This document shows positions 33,750-41,621 of a DNA stretch of 57,991 nt, one piece after another. The notes below the pieces were generated by a model. That model saw only the letters and a list, made by a program, of their open reading frames with translations. It ran no database searches and had not been told where the DNA came from. The stretch is from RGIG4074 sp964615285. Lineage in GTDB: Bacteria; Bacillota; Clostridia; Christensenellales; Borkfalkiaceae. Positions within the stretch are counted from its first letter, which is position 1, and every line of letters begins with the position of its first letter. The position numbers were made by a program, and so were the translations under genes. The stretch covers positions 1-57,991 of the forward strand of contig CAZTND010000002.1 of NCBI GenBank assembly GCA_964615285.1. The letters are read 5' to 3'.

Positions 33750-34563
33750 TTTTGTTTTTTTCCTCCTTCTGTTTGCGGGAAGAGCCGATGATCGCCGCGA
33801 CGACCAGAACGATCATGAGGAGGAACACGATGGCGGACAGCGCGCGGATGAGGGGCAGGTCGCTCTTGGATTCGTTTTTGACCGCGTTGTAGACGTAGGT
33901 CGAAATGGTGTCGAAAGTGGCGGGCTTGGTGAAGGAGGTCACGATGTAATCGTCCAGCGATAGGGTGACGGACAGCATGAAGCCCGACAGAATGCCCGAA
34001 GCGATCTGCGGGATGACCACCTTGAAGAGAGCCTGCGTGGGCGACGCGCCCAGATCGAGCGCCGCTTCGTAGAGGTTGTTGTCCATTTGTTTGAGTTTGG
34101 GCAGCACCGAGATGATGACGAAGGGGGTGCACAGCACCAGGTGCCCGACGAGCAGGGAGAAGTAGGTCCGCTGCAGGGACAGGGCGGCGAAGAGGATGGC
34201 GAGGGAGAGGGCGGTGACGATCTCCGCGTTGACGACGGGGATCTGATTGACGCCTTGCAGCGCGGCCGAAACCCGCTTTTTGCTGTAAAAGATGCCGATG
34301 GCACCCGCCGTGCCGAGGACGGTGGCAAGCGCGGCGGCGATCAGCGCCAGCACCACGGTATTGACGAGGATTCCCATGACCCGTTCGCTCTGGAAGAGTT
34401 CGGCGTACCACACGAAGCTGAACGTGCCCTCTTCGCCGATGATCCGCGCCGACGAGAAGGAGGTGACGACGAGGAGCAGGATGGGGGCGTAGATGAGCAG
34501 CAAAATGAGGAGGAGATAGACGGCGGAAATGCCGTTCAGGATTTTTCGTTTGTTCTTTACCAT
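33742..34563 (-). CDS. potC: spermidine/putrescine ABC transporter permease
   Basis: 273-residue membrane permease with about six helices and the EAA-type loop (YEAALDLGASPTQALFKVVIPQI) that contacts PotA. The N-terminus is short and basic, typical of PotC. It overlaps potB by 7 bases and potD by 8. Confidence 0.93.
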   Translation of the reverse strand: MVKNKRKILNGISAVYLLLILLLIYAPILLLVVTSFSSARIIGEEGTFSFVWYAELFQSERVMGILVNTVVLALIAAALATVLGTAGAIGIFYSKKRVSAALQGVNQIPVVNAEIVTALSLAILFAALSLQRTYFSLLVGHLVLCTPFVIISVLPKLKQMDNNLYEAALDLGASPTQALFKVVIPQIASGILSGFMLSVTLSLDDYIVTSFTKPATFDTISTYVYNAVKNESKSDLPLIRALSAIVFLLMIVLVVAAIIGSSRKQKEEKNKNA

Positions 34564-35378
34564 AAGTTGGCACCTCTCGCGGAAGATTCGTCGGAATTCT
34601 GTTTGAAGCCGCCGCTCACCAGCATGGTGATGAAGATGATGACGAGCAGGATGATGGAGATGAGCGAACCCATGTGCATGTCGTCGTAGGTGGAGAAGTA
34701 TTCCTCGATCATCTTGCCGAGAATGGTGATGTTGGAGTTGCCGAGGGTCTCGCTGACGACGTAGTTGGTCATGGAGGGCATGAACACCATGGTGATGCCC
34801 GAAAGGATGCCGGGCATCGAGAGGGGGAGCGTGACGTGCAGGAAGGTGTGTACAGGCCCCGCGCCGAGGTCGTTCGCCGCTTCCAGCAGGCTGTTGTCCA
34901 GCTTTTGCAGGGAATTGTAGAGGGGCAGGATCATGAAGGGCAGGAAGTCGTACACCATGCCGATGATCGTGTTCACATAGTCATAGTTGCCCAGAAACCC
35001 GATGATGTTCAGAAGTTCGCGCAAAGCCGTGATGCGCAGGACGAAGTTGAGCCACATGGGCACGATGAAGAGCATCAGAAGGACATACGCCCGTTTCCAG
35101 CCGCTCCGCGCCAGGATGTAGGCGACGGGATAGGCGATGACGAGGCAGAAGAAGGTCGTGATGAACGCGATGGTCAGGCTGACGCCCAGCGTCTGCAATT
35201 TGGAGCCGCTGGAAAAGAAGTTCAGGAAGTTGGCAAAGGAGAAGTAGAGGTTGCCGTCCGCATCCTCGCCCGTGAAGGCATAGAGGAGGATGAGCAGCAT
35301 GGGAATGACGACGAACAGCGCCAGGAACACCGCATAGGGGATGCAGAGCTGCTTGCGCGAAAAATGAAACCGGACCAT
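34557..35378 (-). CDS. potB: spermidine/putrescine ABC transporter permease
   Basis: 273-residue permease, about six helices, with the EAA loop LLEAANDLGAGPVHTFLHVTLP. The first helix LCIPYAVFLALFVVIPMLLILLY is typical of PotB. It starts 6 bases after potA. With PotC it forms the membrane channel. Confidence 0.93.
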   Translation of the reverse strand: MVRFHFSRKQLCIPYAVFLALFVVIPMLLILLYAFTGEDADGNLYFSFANFLNFFSSGSKLQTLGVSLTIAFITTFFCLVIAYPVAYILARSGWKRAYVLLMLFIVPMWLNFVLRITALRELLNIIGFLGNYDYVNTIIGMVYDFLPFMILPLYNSLQKLDNSLLEAANDLGAGPVHTFLHVTLPLSMPGILSGITMVFMPSMTNYVVSETLGNSNITILGKMIEEYFSTYDDMHMGSLISIILLVIIFITMLVSGGFKQNSDESSARGANLW

Positions 35379-35384
35379 TTTTCT

Positions 35385-36896
35385 TTATTTCTCCTCCGTC
35401 TTTTTGAGTGTGAGCCTGATCTTTTCGGGCGGGATGATGAGGCTGACGTGGTCGTTTTCGTTCCAGAGGTCCTCGCTCGCCAGTACATAGTCCTCCTCGT
35501 TCTCCGTGCGCACGATGTAGCGGTAGTGGTCGCCCTTGTAGATGAGGGAGATGATGTTGCCCTCGGCGCCGCCTTCCTCCCGGTCGTCGCTCATGCGGAT
35601 GTCGCCGAGCCCGACTTCGACGACGACGGGCACGCCGGTGAGGTCGACCTTTTCGCCCTTGGCGGTGACGAGGTATCCCTCCTCGTCGAGGCGGGAACCG
35701 GGATAGAGCTGGGTGACGTCGCAGGCAAACTCGCCGTCGCCGAATTCCACGGTGTTTTTCTTGGTGATCGTGCCGTCGAAGCGGTTGACGGTGAATTCCT
35801 TCTTCATGACATGGATCTCGTCGGGGGCGATGACGATGCCGATGCGTTCGCCGATCTCCTTTTTCTGCGTGCTCTGTATTTCGATCTCGGCCTTGCCGAT
35901 CTCGGCGACGATCTGATAGTGTATGCCCTTGAACACCACGCTCGCGACGGTCGCCTGCAGCATGCCTTTTTCGGGCGGGACCATGCGGACGTCCTCGGGG
36001 CGCACGACGACGTCCACGGGCTCGTCCTTTTCAAACCCTTCGTCCACGCACCCGAATTCCCGCCCCAAAAAGCGCACCCTGCGGTCGGCGGGCATCATGC
36101 CGTTGTAGATGTTGCTCTCGCCGATGAAGTCGGCGACGAATACGTTTTTCGGCTCGTTGTAGATGTCGGCGGGGGAGCCGATCTGCTGGATGACGCCGTC
36201 CGCCATGACCACGATGGTGTCGGACATTGTCAGGGCTTCCTCCTGGTCGTGCGTGACATAGATGAAGGTGATGCCGAGTTTCTTGTGCATGGCTTTGAGT
36301 TCGAGCTGCATCTCCTTGCGCATTTTCAGGTCGAGCGCGCCGAGAGGTTCGTCCAGAAGGAGGATCTCCGGCTCGTTGACGATGGCGCGGGCGATGGCGA
36401 TGCGCTGCTGCTGCCCGCCCGAAAGGGTGGAGATGGAGCGCTTTTCAAACCCCTCGAGGTCGACGATCTCCAGGGCTTTTTTGACCTTTTCGGCGATCTC
36501 CTTCTTGCTGAGGTGTTCCTCCCTGGTGTAGGTGTCGCCGTTCTTGTTGCGGTAGGTGTTTCTGACCTTTTTGAGCTTCAGCCCGAACGCGATGTTCTCG
36601 AACACGTTCAGGTGGGGAAAGAGGGCGTACCGCTGGAATACGGTGTTGACGGGACGTTTGTTGGGGGGCAGTTCGCTGATGTCCCTGCCGTTCAGGAGTA
36701 TCTTCCCGCTCGTGGGCATTTCAAAGCCCGCGATCATGCGCAGGGTGGTCGTCTTGCCGCAGCCGGACGGGCCCAGCAGGGTGATGAATTCGCCCTTCTT
36801 GACATACAGATTGACGTTTTCGATGACGACCGTATCGTCGTATGTTTTTGTGACGTCGATGAGTTCGATGATTTTGTTGCCGATCGGTTCTTGCAT
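35385..36896 (-). CDS. potA: spermidine/putrescine ABC transporter ATP-binding protein with doubled C-terminal domain
   Basis: 503-residue ATPase, about 130 residues longer than usual. Walker A GPSGCGKTT, signature LSGGQQQRIAIARA, and Walker B ILLLDEP lie in the first 200 residues. The C-terminal half contains two TOBE-like units: ATVASVVFKGIHYQIVAE with IGIVIAPDEIHV, and later GNIISLIYKGDHYRYIVR with VSLIIPPEKIRL. The second is an apparent duplicate, perhaps for extra regulation. AGGAG precedes the ATG. It is the first transporter gene, behind the XRE-cupin regulator. Confidence 0.93.
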   Translation of the reverse strand: MQEPIGNKIIELIDVTKTYDDTVVIENVNLYVKKGEFITLLGPSGCGKTTTLRMIAGFEMPTSGKILLNGRDISELPPNKRPVNTVFQRYALFPHLNVFENIAFGLKLKKVRNTYRNKNGDTYTREEHLSKKEIAEKVKKALEIVDLEGFEKRSISTLSGGQQQRIAIARAIVNEPEILLLDEPLGALDLKMRKEMQLELKAMHKKLGITFIYVTHDQEEALTMSDTIVVMADGVIQQIGSPADIYNEPKNVFVADFIGESNIYNGMMPADRRVRFLGREFGCVDEGFEKDEPVDVVVRPEDVRMVPPEKGMLQATVASVVFKGIHYQIVAEIGKAEIEIQSTQKKEIGERIGIVIAPDEIHVMKKEFTVNRFDGTITKKNTVEFGDGEFACDVTQLYPGSRLDEEGYLVTAKGEKVDLTGVPVVVEVGLGDIRMSDDREEGGAEGNIISLIYKGDHYRYIVRTENEEDYVLASEDLWNENDHVSLIIPPEKIRLTLKKTEEK

Positions 36897-36947
36897 GTTT
36901 TTCTGTGCTCCTTTTTCCTGAAAAAATAAATCGGTTGCGCTGCGGGG

Positions 36948-37481
36948 TCAGAAATTGGGCGGCGTGGAGATCCACAGGAATTTTGCCCTGCCTTTGCCTT
37001 TGTTTTCGATTTTGTGCGGCTTGTCCGCCTTATAGTAGAAGGATTGTCCCTTTTTGCACAGGTGGATGCGTTTGCCCAAGCGTATGGAGATGCGGCCTTC
37101 CAGCACAAAGCCGAATTCTTCGCCCTCGTGCGGATTGTCTTCGATGCCGGCGCCGTATTCTTTGAGTTCCACCAGGACAGGCTCCATCATGTTTTTCTGC
37201 GCGTTGGGGATGACCCAGTTCCAGACGACGCCGTCCGAATCCTTTTCGATGAATTCCGTCTCGGAAAATACGATCTTTTCCTCCTCGTCCTCCCGGAAGA
37301 AGTCCGAAAGGGTCGTGCCGAGGGCGTTCAGGATGTCGCAAAGCGTCTGAATGGAGGGGCTGGTGAGGTTGTTCTCCAGCTGGGAAATGTATCCCTTTGT
37401 CAGTTCGCAGCGGTCGGCGAGTTCCGCCTGCGTCAGGTTTTTCTGCCGCCGCATGTCCTTGATTTTGTTTCCGAGTTCCAT
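36948..37481 (-). CDS. XRE-family regulator with cupin domain (PuuR-like)
   Basis: 177-residue regulator. An N-terminal helix-turn-helix (IKDMRRQKNLTQAELADRCELTKGYISQLEN in outline, residues 5-35) is followed by a C-terminal cupin domain (HEGEEFGFVLEGRISIRLG to the end). This architecture is shared with PuuR, which senses putrescine, and its position ahead of potABCD fits a polyamine-responsive repressor. The start at 37481 matches the HTH start; the ribosome site is weak. A 15-bp palindrome 91-105 bases upstream of its start is a candidate operator. Confidence 0.9.
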   Translation of the reverse strand: MELGNKIKDMRRQKNLTQAELADRCELTKGYISQLENNLTSPSIQTLCDILNALGTTLSDFFREDEEEKIVFSETEFIEKDSDGVVWNWVIPNAQKNMMEPVLVELKEYGAGIEDNPHEGEEFGFVLEGRISIRLGKRIHLCKKGQSFYYKADKPHKIENKGKGRAKFLWISTPPNF

Positions 37482-37571
37482 AAAATAAAGACCTTTTTTC
37501 CCTGTTTGCTTCGTGTCGGAGGGCTGCGGCGGTTCAATTTTTTGCCCGCCTTCTCCGGATGACAGCAAAAA

Positions 37572-37586
37572 TAAACTTTAAGTTTA
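37572..37586. promoter_or_regulatory. 15-bp palindrome in the leader of the pot operon
   Basis: TAAACTT-T-AAGTTTA, perfect, lying about 20-34 bases downstream of the predicted transcription start. It is a likely roadblock operator for the XRE-cupin regulator encoded next to it. Confidence 0.55.
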
Positions 37587-37611
37587 ATAAAAATAAACAA
37601 GCAACGAAAAA

Positions 37612-37640
37612 ATTATACTGTATAGTATCCCGTATGTCAA
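37612..37640 (-). promoter_or_regulatory. consensus promoter of the regulator-pot operon
   Basis: On the minus strand TTGACA (37635-37640), 17 bases, TATAAT (37612-37617). Bases 37641-37883 between this promoter and the rpsT terminator hold nothing I can identify. Confidence 0.9.
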
Positions 37641-37883
37641 CCGAAATCACGCATATTTTTCGGAAAAGCCCCGAAAAAAAATGATTTTTCAGACGCTTCT
37701 TCCGGGAAGCCGAAAGACAGGCGGAAAAAGGGCGCGGCAAGCGGATTTTTCGGGGCAAATTCTTTCAGGTTTATTATTGTCGTGCGTGGGCGCGCGCGAA
37801 CGCGGGGGAGGCGGAAAAAACGGCGGAAAAGAGGCGCCGCGGAGGGGCGGAACGGCGGCGCAGGCAGGGGAAAAAGGACAGCG

Positions 37884-37913
37884 AAAAAAGAGCCCGTCTC
37901 TGCAAACGGGCTC
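37884..37913 (-). terminator. terminator of rpsT
   Basis: On the minus strand GAGCCCGT pairs with ACGGGCTC, followed by six T; 25 bases after the rpsT stop. Confidence 0.85.
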
Positions 37914-37938
37914 CCGCGGTTTTGTTTTTTGGTTTTCG

Positions 37939-38202
37939 TTACGCCATTGCCGCCAGTTTTTTGGCGAGCTTGGACTTTTTATTGGCGGCTCTGTTCTTGT
38001 GGAAGATGCCGTCGGAGGCCGCGCCGTCGATGGCGGAGACTGCAGCGGCATAAAGTTTGGTCGCCTCTTCCTTGTTGCCGGCTTCGACGGCGGCAAGGAA
38101 TTTTTTGATCGCGGTCTTCATCGCGGAATTGACGGCTTTATTTTGCTCGGTCTTTTTTTCGGTTACCAATACGCGTTTTTCGGCAGATTTGATGTTAGGC
38201 AC
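37939..38202 (-). CDS. rpsT: 30S ribosomal protein S20
   Basis: 87-residue basic protein of the small ribosomal subunit. It begins with the typical PNIKSAEKRV and has HKNRAANKKSKLAKKL near the end. The start codon is GTG, with GAAGGAG 10 bases upstream. It is monocistronic with its own promoter and terminator; S20 is often autoregulated, and a GTG start is consistent with modest translation. Confidence 0.95.
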   Translation of the reverse strand: MPNIKSAEKRVLVTEKKTEQNKAVNSAMKTAIKKFLAAVEAGNKEEATKLYAAAVSAIDGAASDGIFHKNRAANKKSKLAKKLAAMA

Positions 38203-38249
38203 TTTACTCTTACTCCTTCAAAAGTTGTCATCGTATTTTTCTTTGGTCT

Positions 38250-38278
38250 ATTTTAGCATAAAAATCGGGGGTTGTAAA
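38250..38278 (-). promoter_or_regulatory. promoter of rpsT
   Basis: On the minus strand TTTACA, 17 bases, TAAAAT, with an extended TGC before the -10. Confidence 0.65.
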
Positions 38279-38373
38279 CTGTTTTTATCCTCTTTCCCGG
38301 ATTTTTTATGATTATTTCCAAAATTTTTCTCATATACATGAAGATACAACGATCGCTCGGAGGAAACGGTGAA

Positions 38374-39111
38374 ATGGATGCGGAAGGCAGGCTTTGCGTG
38401 GGGGTTTTTGACAGCGGGATCGGCGGTCTGACGCTCCTTTCCGAGTGCCGCCGCCGTATACCGGGCGTGCGCTTTTATTACTTGGGCGACAACAAAAACG
38501 CGCCCTACGGCAATAAGACGGGTGGAGAACTGCTCGGCTTTTCCCGCCGCGCCCTGGATGTCTTTGCATCCGTCGGTACGGACGTCGTCCTCATCGCCTG
38601 CAACACCGTTACGACCGCCTGCATCGGGACGCTTCGGCGGGAATATCCCTTTCCCGTCGTGGGGACCGAACCCGCCCTCCGCGCCGCTGCGGGGTGCAGA
38701 AACCTGCTGGTGCTTGCCACCGCCGCGACGCTACAGAGCGGCGAATATGCCCGTTTGCAGCGGGAGCGGCAGGGGCGGACGGTCTGTTTCGCTCCCGAAG
38801 ATCTGGTCGCCGCCATCGAAAAAAACGCGCCGTTTCCGGAAAAAATAGGGATCGTCGACCACCTGCCGCCCCTCCGCCCGGACGGCGTGGTGCTCGGCTG
38901 CACACACTTCGTCTATCTCAAAAAAGCCATCGGAAAATTTTACGGCGCGCCCTGTTTCGACGGCAACGCGGGGACGGCAAAACAGCTCGAAAAAGTCCTT
39001 TTTTCCCTGCAAAACGGCGCTTACATGCCCGAAAAAGAGGGGGACGTCGTCTTTCTCGGAAATTCCAAAGTGGTCAATGCCTACCTATATAAACAAATGT
39101 TTTCTTTTTGA
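38374..39111 (+). CDS. murI: glutamate racemase
   Basis: 245-residue cofactor-independent racemase that supplies D-glutamate for peptidoglycan. The two catalytic Cys are Cys76 (ACNTVTTAC) and Cys176 (LGCTHF); DSGIGGLTLL at 13-22 is the N-terminal signature. The start at 38374 has GGAGG 10 bases upstream; longer in-frame starts (38308, 38338) lack one. It is slightly shorter than the usual 260-270 residues but all motifs are present. It lies just before the dcw cluster. Confidence 0.93.
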   Translation: MDAEGRLCVGVFDSGIGGLTLLSECRRRIPGVRFYYLGDNKNAPYGNKTGGELLGFSRRALDVFASVGTDVVLIACNTVTTACIGTLRREYPFPVVGTEPALRAAAGCRNLLVLATAATLQSGEYARLQRERQGRTVCFAPEDLVAAIEKNAPFPEKIGIVDHLPPLRPDGVVLGCTHFVYLKKAIGKFYGAPCFDGNAGTAKQLEKVLFSLQNGAYMPEKEGDVVFLGNSKVVNAYLYKQMFSF

Positions 39112-39199
39112 TTGACGCAAAAAATGCAAAAATTTGTTCGTTTTTGATGCTCTCGTCCCAATTTTTCTAAAAAAATTCCAAAAAAATCCATAAAAAGGG

Positions 39200-39228
39200 T
39201 TGACTGTGGTCAAACAGAATGTTATAAT
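39200..39228 (+). promoter_or_regulatory. promoter of the dcw cluster
   Basis: TTGACT (39200-39205), 17 bases, TATAAT (39223-39228). An inverted repeat TTGAC-TGTG-GTCAA overlaps the -35 and may be an operator. No GTGGG-type MraZ repeats were seen. Confidence 0.85.
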
Positions 39229-39263
39229 AAATTCAAGTCTGAAAAAAGGAGGAGCATGGTTCG

Positions 39264-39689
39264 ATGGATTACTACTTCAGCGGCACATATGAGCATCAGC
39301 TCGACGCCAAGCGCAGGATCAGGATCCCGGCCAAGATGAAGAGCAAGCTCGACAAGGGCTACAGCATCGGCGTCGGCACCGACCATTGCCTTTGGATCAT
39401 GCCCACCGAAACGACGCAGGCGATACAGCGCAGCATGGCGGAAACGGATATGTCCGACCCCAGGGCGCGCGCGGCAAAACGTAAGATGCTTGAGCGGATC
39501 TGTTTCCCCGAAGAGGATCCGCAGGGGCGCATCGTCCTGCCGCAGAATCTCATCGATTATGCGGGCATCGAAAAGGACATCCTCTTCATCGGCCAAGGCG
39601 ATTACATAGAGATCTGGTCGGCGGAGAGATACGCCGCCTACAATGCCGAATTCGACGACATCGACCTCGGGCAGTACATCAAATTCTGA
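39264..39689 (+). CDS. mraZ: transcriptional regulator MraZ
   Basis: 141-residue MraZ with two SpoVT-AbrB-like halves: residues 1-70, starting YYFSGTYEHQLDAKRRIRIPAKMK, and residues 75-141 with GRIVLPQNLIDYAGI. In other bacteria it forms a ring-shaped repressor of the dcw cluster it heads. GGAGG lies 12 bases upstream. Its stop overlaps the rsmH start (TGATG). Confidence 0.95.
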   Translation: MDYYFSGTYEHQLDAKRRIRIPAKMKSKLDKGYSIGVGTDHCLWIMPTETTQAIQRSMAETDMSDPRARAAKRKMLERICFPEEDPQGRIVLPQNLIDYAGIEKDILFIGQGDYIEIWSAERYAAYNAEFDDIDLGQYIKF

Positions 39690-40633
39690 TGGAAGGGTTC
39701 TATCATCGCCCCGTCATGTTAGAGGAATGCATCGAGGGGCTGAACATCAGGCCGGACGGCATTTACTTCGACGGAACGATCGGCGGCGGGGGACATTCGT
39801 TTGAGATCCTGGCGCGCTGCCCCGCAGGCAGGCTGATCGCGACCGACCTCGACGACGAGGCGATCGCGGCGGCGACGGAGCGGCTGGCGCCCTATCGGGG
39901 CAGGTTTCACATCCATAAATCCGATTACAAAAATTACGCACGGGTTCTCGATGAAGAGGGCGTGGAAAAACCGGACGGAGTCCTCCTCGATTTCGGGGTG
40001 TCCTCCCACCAGCTGGACGACAAGTCCCGCGGGTTCTCCTACATGGCACGGGAGGCGGCGCTGGACATGCGCATGGATCCCTCGGCTCCCCTGACGGCGA
40101 AGGACGTCGTCAATACCTATCCGGAGAGCGTTCTCATCCGCATCCTGCGCGAATACGGCGAAGAGCGGTTCGCGGTGCAGATCGCGCGGAACATCGTGCG
40201 GGAGCGCGAAAAGAAAGCGATCGAGACGAGCGGCGAGCTGACGGACATCATAGAACGCAGCATCCCGTACCGCTTCAAACAGAACGGACCCTGCCAGCGC
40301 AAGACCTTTCAGGCCATCCGCATCGAAGTGAACGGAGAGCTCAGCGGACTCAAAGAGTGCGTGAAGGGGCTGACGGGAAGACTGAAAAAGGGCGGCAGGA
40401 TCGTCATTCTGACCTTTCATTCGCTGGAGGACCGGATCGTCAAAGAGGCGTTCCGCGAGATGGCAGCCGACTGTGTTTGCCCGCCGGGGTTTCCCGTGTG
40501 CGTATGCGGAAAAAAGAAGGAGATCGAGATCATTACGAAAAAGCCGGTCACGGCGAGCGAAGAGGAACAGAGGGAAAACTCGCGCAGCAAATGCGCAAAA
40601 CTGAGGATTGCGGAAAAGATCACCGGGGCATAA
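39689..40633 (+). CDS. rsmH: 16S rRNA (cytosine(1402)-N4)-methyltransferase
   Basis: 314-residue SAM-dependent methyltransferase acting on the ribosomal P site. It begins YHRPVMLEECIEGL and has the SAM motif DGTIGGGGHS, then LLDFGVSSHQLD, RGFSYM and LTFHSLEDRIVK. Second gene of the dcw operon in the standard order. Confidence 0.96.
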   Translation: MEGFYHRPVMLEECIEGLNIRPDGIYFDGTIGGGGHSFEILARCPAGRLIATDLDDEAIAAATERLAPYRGRFHIHKSDYKNYARVLDEEGVEKPDGVLLDFGVSSHQLDDKSRGFSYMAREAALDMRMDPSAPLTAKDVVNTYPESVLIRILREYGEERFAVQIARNIVREREKKAIETSGELTDIIERSIPYRFKQNGPCQRKTFQAIRIEVNGELSGLKECVKGLTGRLKKGGRIVILTFHSLEDRIVKEAFREMAADCVCPPGFPVCVCGKKKEIEIITKKPVTASEEEQRENSRSKCAKLRIAEKITGA

Positions 40634-40725
40634 AAGGGCATAGCGAACAAAAAGGGGAAAATGCGAAGCACACGGGGTCATAAAGCAAACGCAGGGGAAA
40701 TATAATAAACAGGAGCAAAGCAAAG

Positions 40726-41595
40726 ATGAGCGAAGAGGTGAAAACGGGAACGTCTGCCGAGACCCTCACGGAAGAAGAACGCAGGAGGAGAGAATACAAT
40801 TCCCGTATCGGCGAAAATTACCGCAGGATGATGACCATGGACAGCGCCGCGCTCACAAACGAAATGGAGCAGGAACGGCGGTATCCTTCTTTGGATGCAT
40901 ACAGGCCCCTTCACGCCCGCAGGGAGATCACATTCGAGGACGTACAGATCCCCGAATCCATTCGGCGGGAAACGGAGACATATGCCGGAAGGCCTTCCGC
41001 GCCCGCGCCCAAGGCAAAGGCCGCGCCTTCCGCCGGGATCGATTTTCAGAACAGCATATACGCTTCCCCCGCATACCGCGCGGCGGCGCTCCGCAGAGAG
41101 CAGCAGAAATCCGCGTGGGAGATGCAGGCGGAAGAAGCGGACGAGACGCTTGCCATGCCGACGGCGACCACGCTGCAGTACGGCAAGGCGACGCTGTACA
41201 GCGGGACGTATGCCCGTGCGGAAAGAGCGCCGGAAGTCATGACGGCGCCCGTGCCGCCCTATGCGCCTCCGGCTGCGGCGAGACCCGCGGCCATGCCGCG
41301 CGTCGTTGCCACGCCGGCAGAGGACGCCCATGCTTACTATGCGGCTCTGCTCAAAAAAGTCATCGTCTGTTTTGCGGTCGCCTTCGTGGTGCTGATGGTC
41401 GTCATTGCCGTCAATTCGGCGATCCTGAGCAGTATGGATGCGGAGATCGCCACCCTGCAGCAGACGTTGGATGCGTTGGCGAACGAAGTCGCCGCGCTGC
41501 AGGAGAGCGTGAACGCATACATCGTTCCGGGAGAAAACGGCGTGCCGCCCGCCATATGGGATTTCATTGTGGAAAACGGGATGGTGCCGGCATAA
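40726..41595 (+). CDS. FtsL-like membrane protein with long cytoplasmic region
   Basis: 289-residue single-pass protein. Residues 1-205 are hydrophilic, rich in charged residues then Pro/Ala, and predicted cytoplasmic. A membrane helix (VIVCFAVAFVVLMVVIAV, about 212-230) is followed by a short leucine-type coiled coil (about 234-265). The position between rsmH and the class B PBP and the helix plus coiled-coil topology fit FtsL, though the sequence is not recognisable and the cytoplasmic part is several times longer than usual. GGAG-poor ribosome site (AGCAAAG). Assignment rests on topology and place. Confidence 0.65.
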   Translation: MSEEVKTGTSAETLTEEERRRREYNSRIGENYRRMMTMDSAALTNEMEQERRYPSLDAYRPLHARREITFEDVQIPESIRRETETYAGRPSAPAPKAKAAPSAGIDFQNSIYASPAYRAAALRREQQKSAWEMQAEEADETLAMPTATTLQYGKATLYSGTYARAERAPEVMTAPVPPYAPPAAARPAAMPRVVATPAEDAHAYYAALLKKVIVCFAVAFVVLMVVIAVNSAILSSMDAEIATLQQTLDALANEVAALQESVNAYIVPGENGVPPAIWDFIVENGMVPA

Positions 41596-41621
41596 AAATA
41601 ATTCGTAAGGAGCGCACGACG

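Noticed and set aside
37641..37883. Plus-strand ORFs between the pot promoter and rpsT
   Set aside because: Basic, low-complexity translations with no ribosome site or domain; regarded as non-coding.
41115..41621. Extended N-terminus of the PBP reaching into the FtsL-like gene
   Set aside because: That part is a Gly/Arg/Cys-rich shadow of the upstream gene; the PBP's normal N-terminus begins near its membrane helix.
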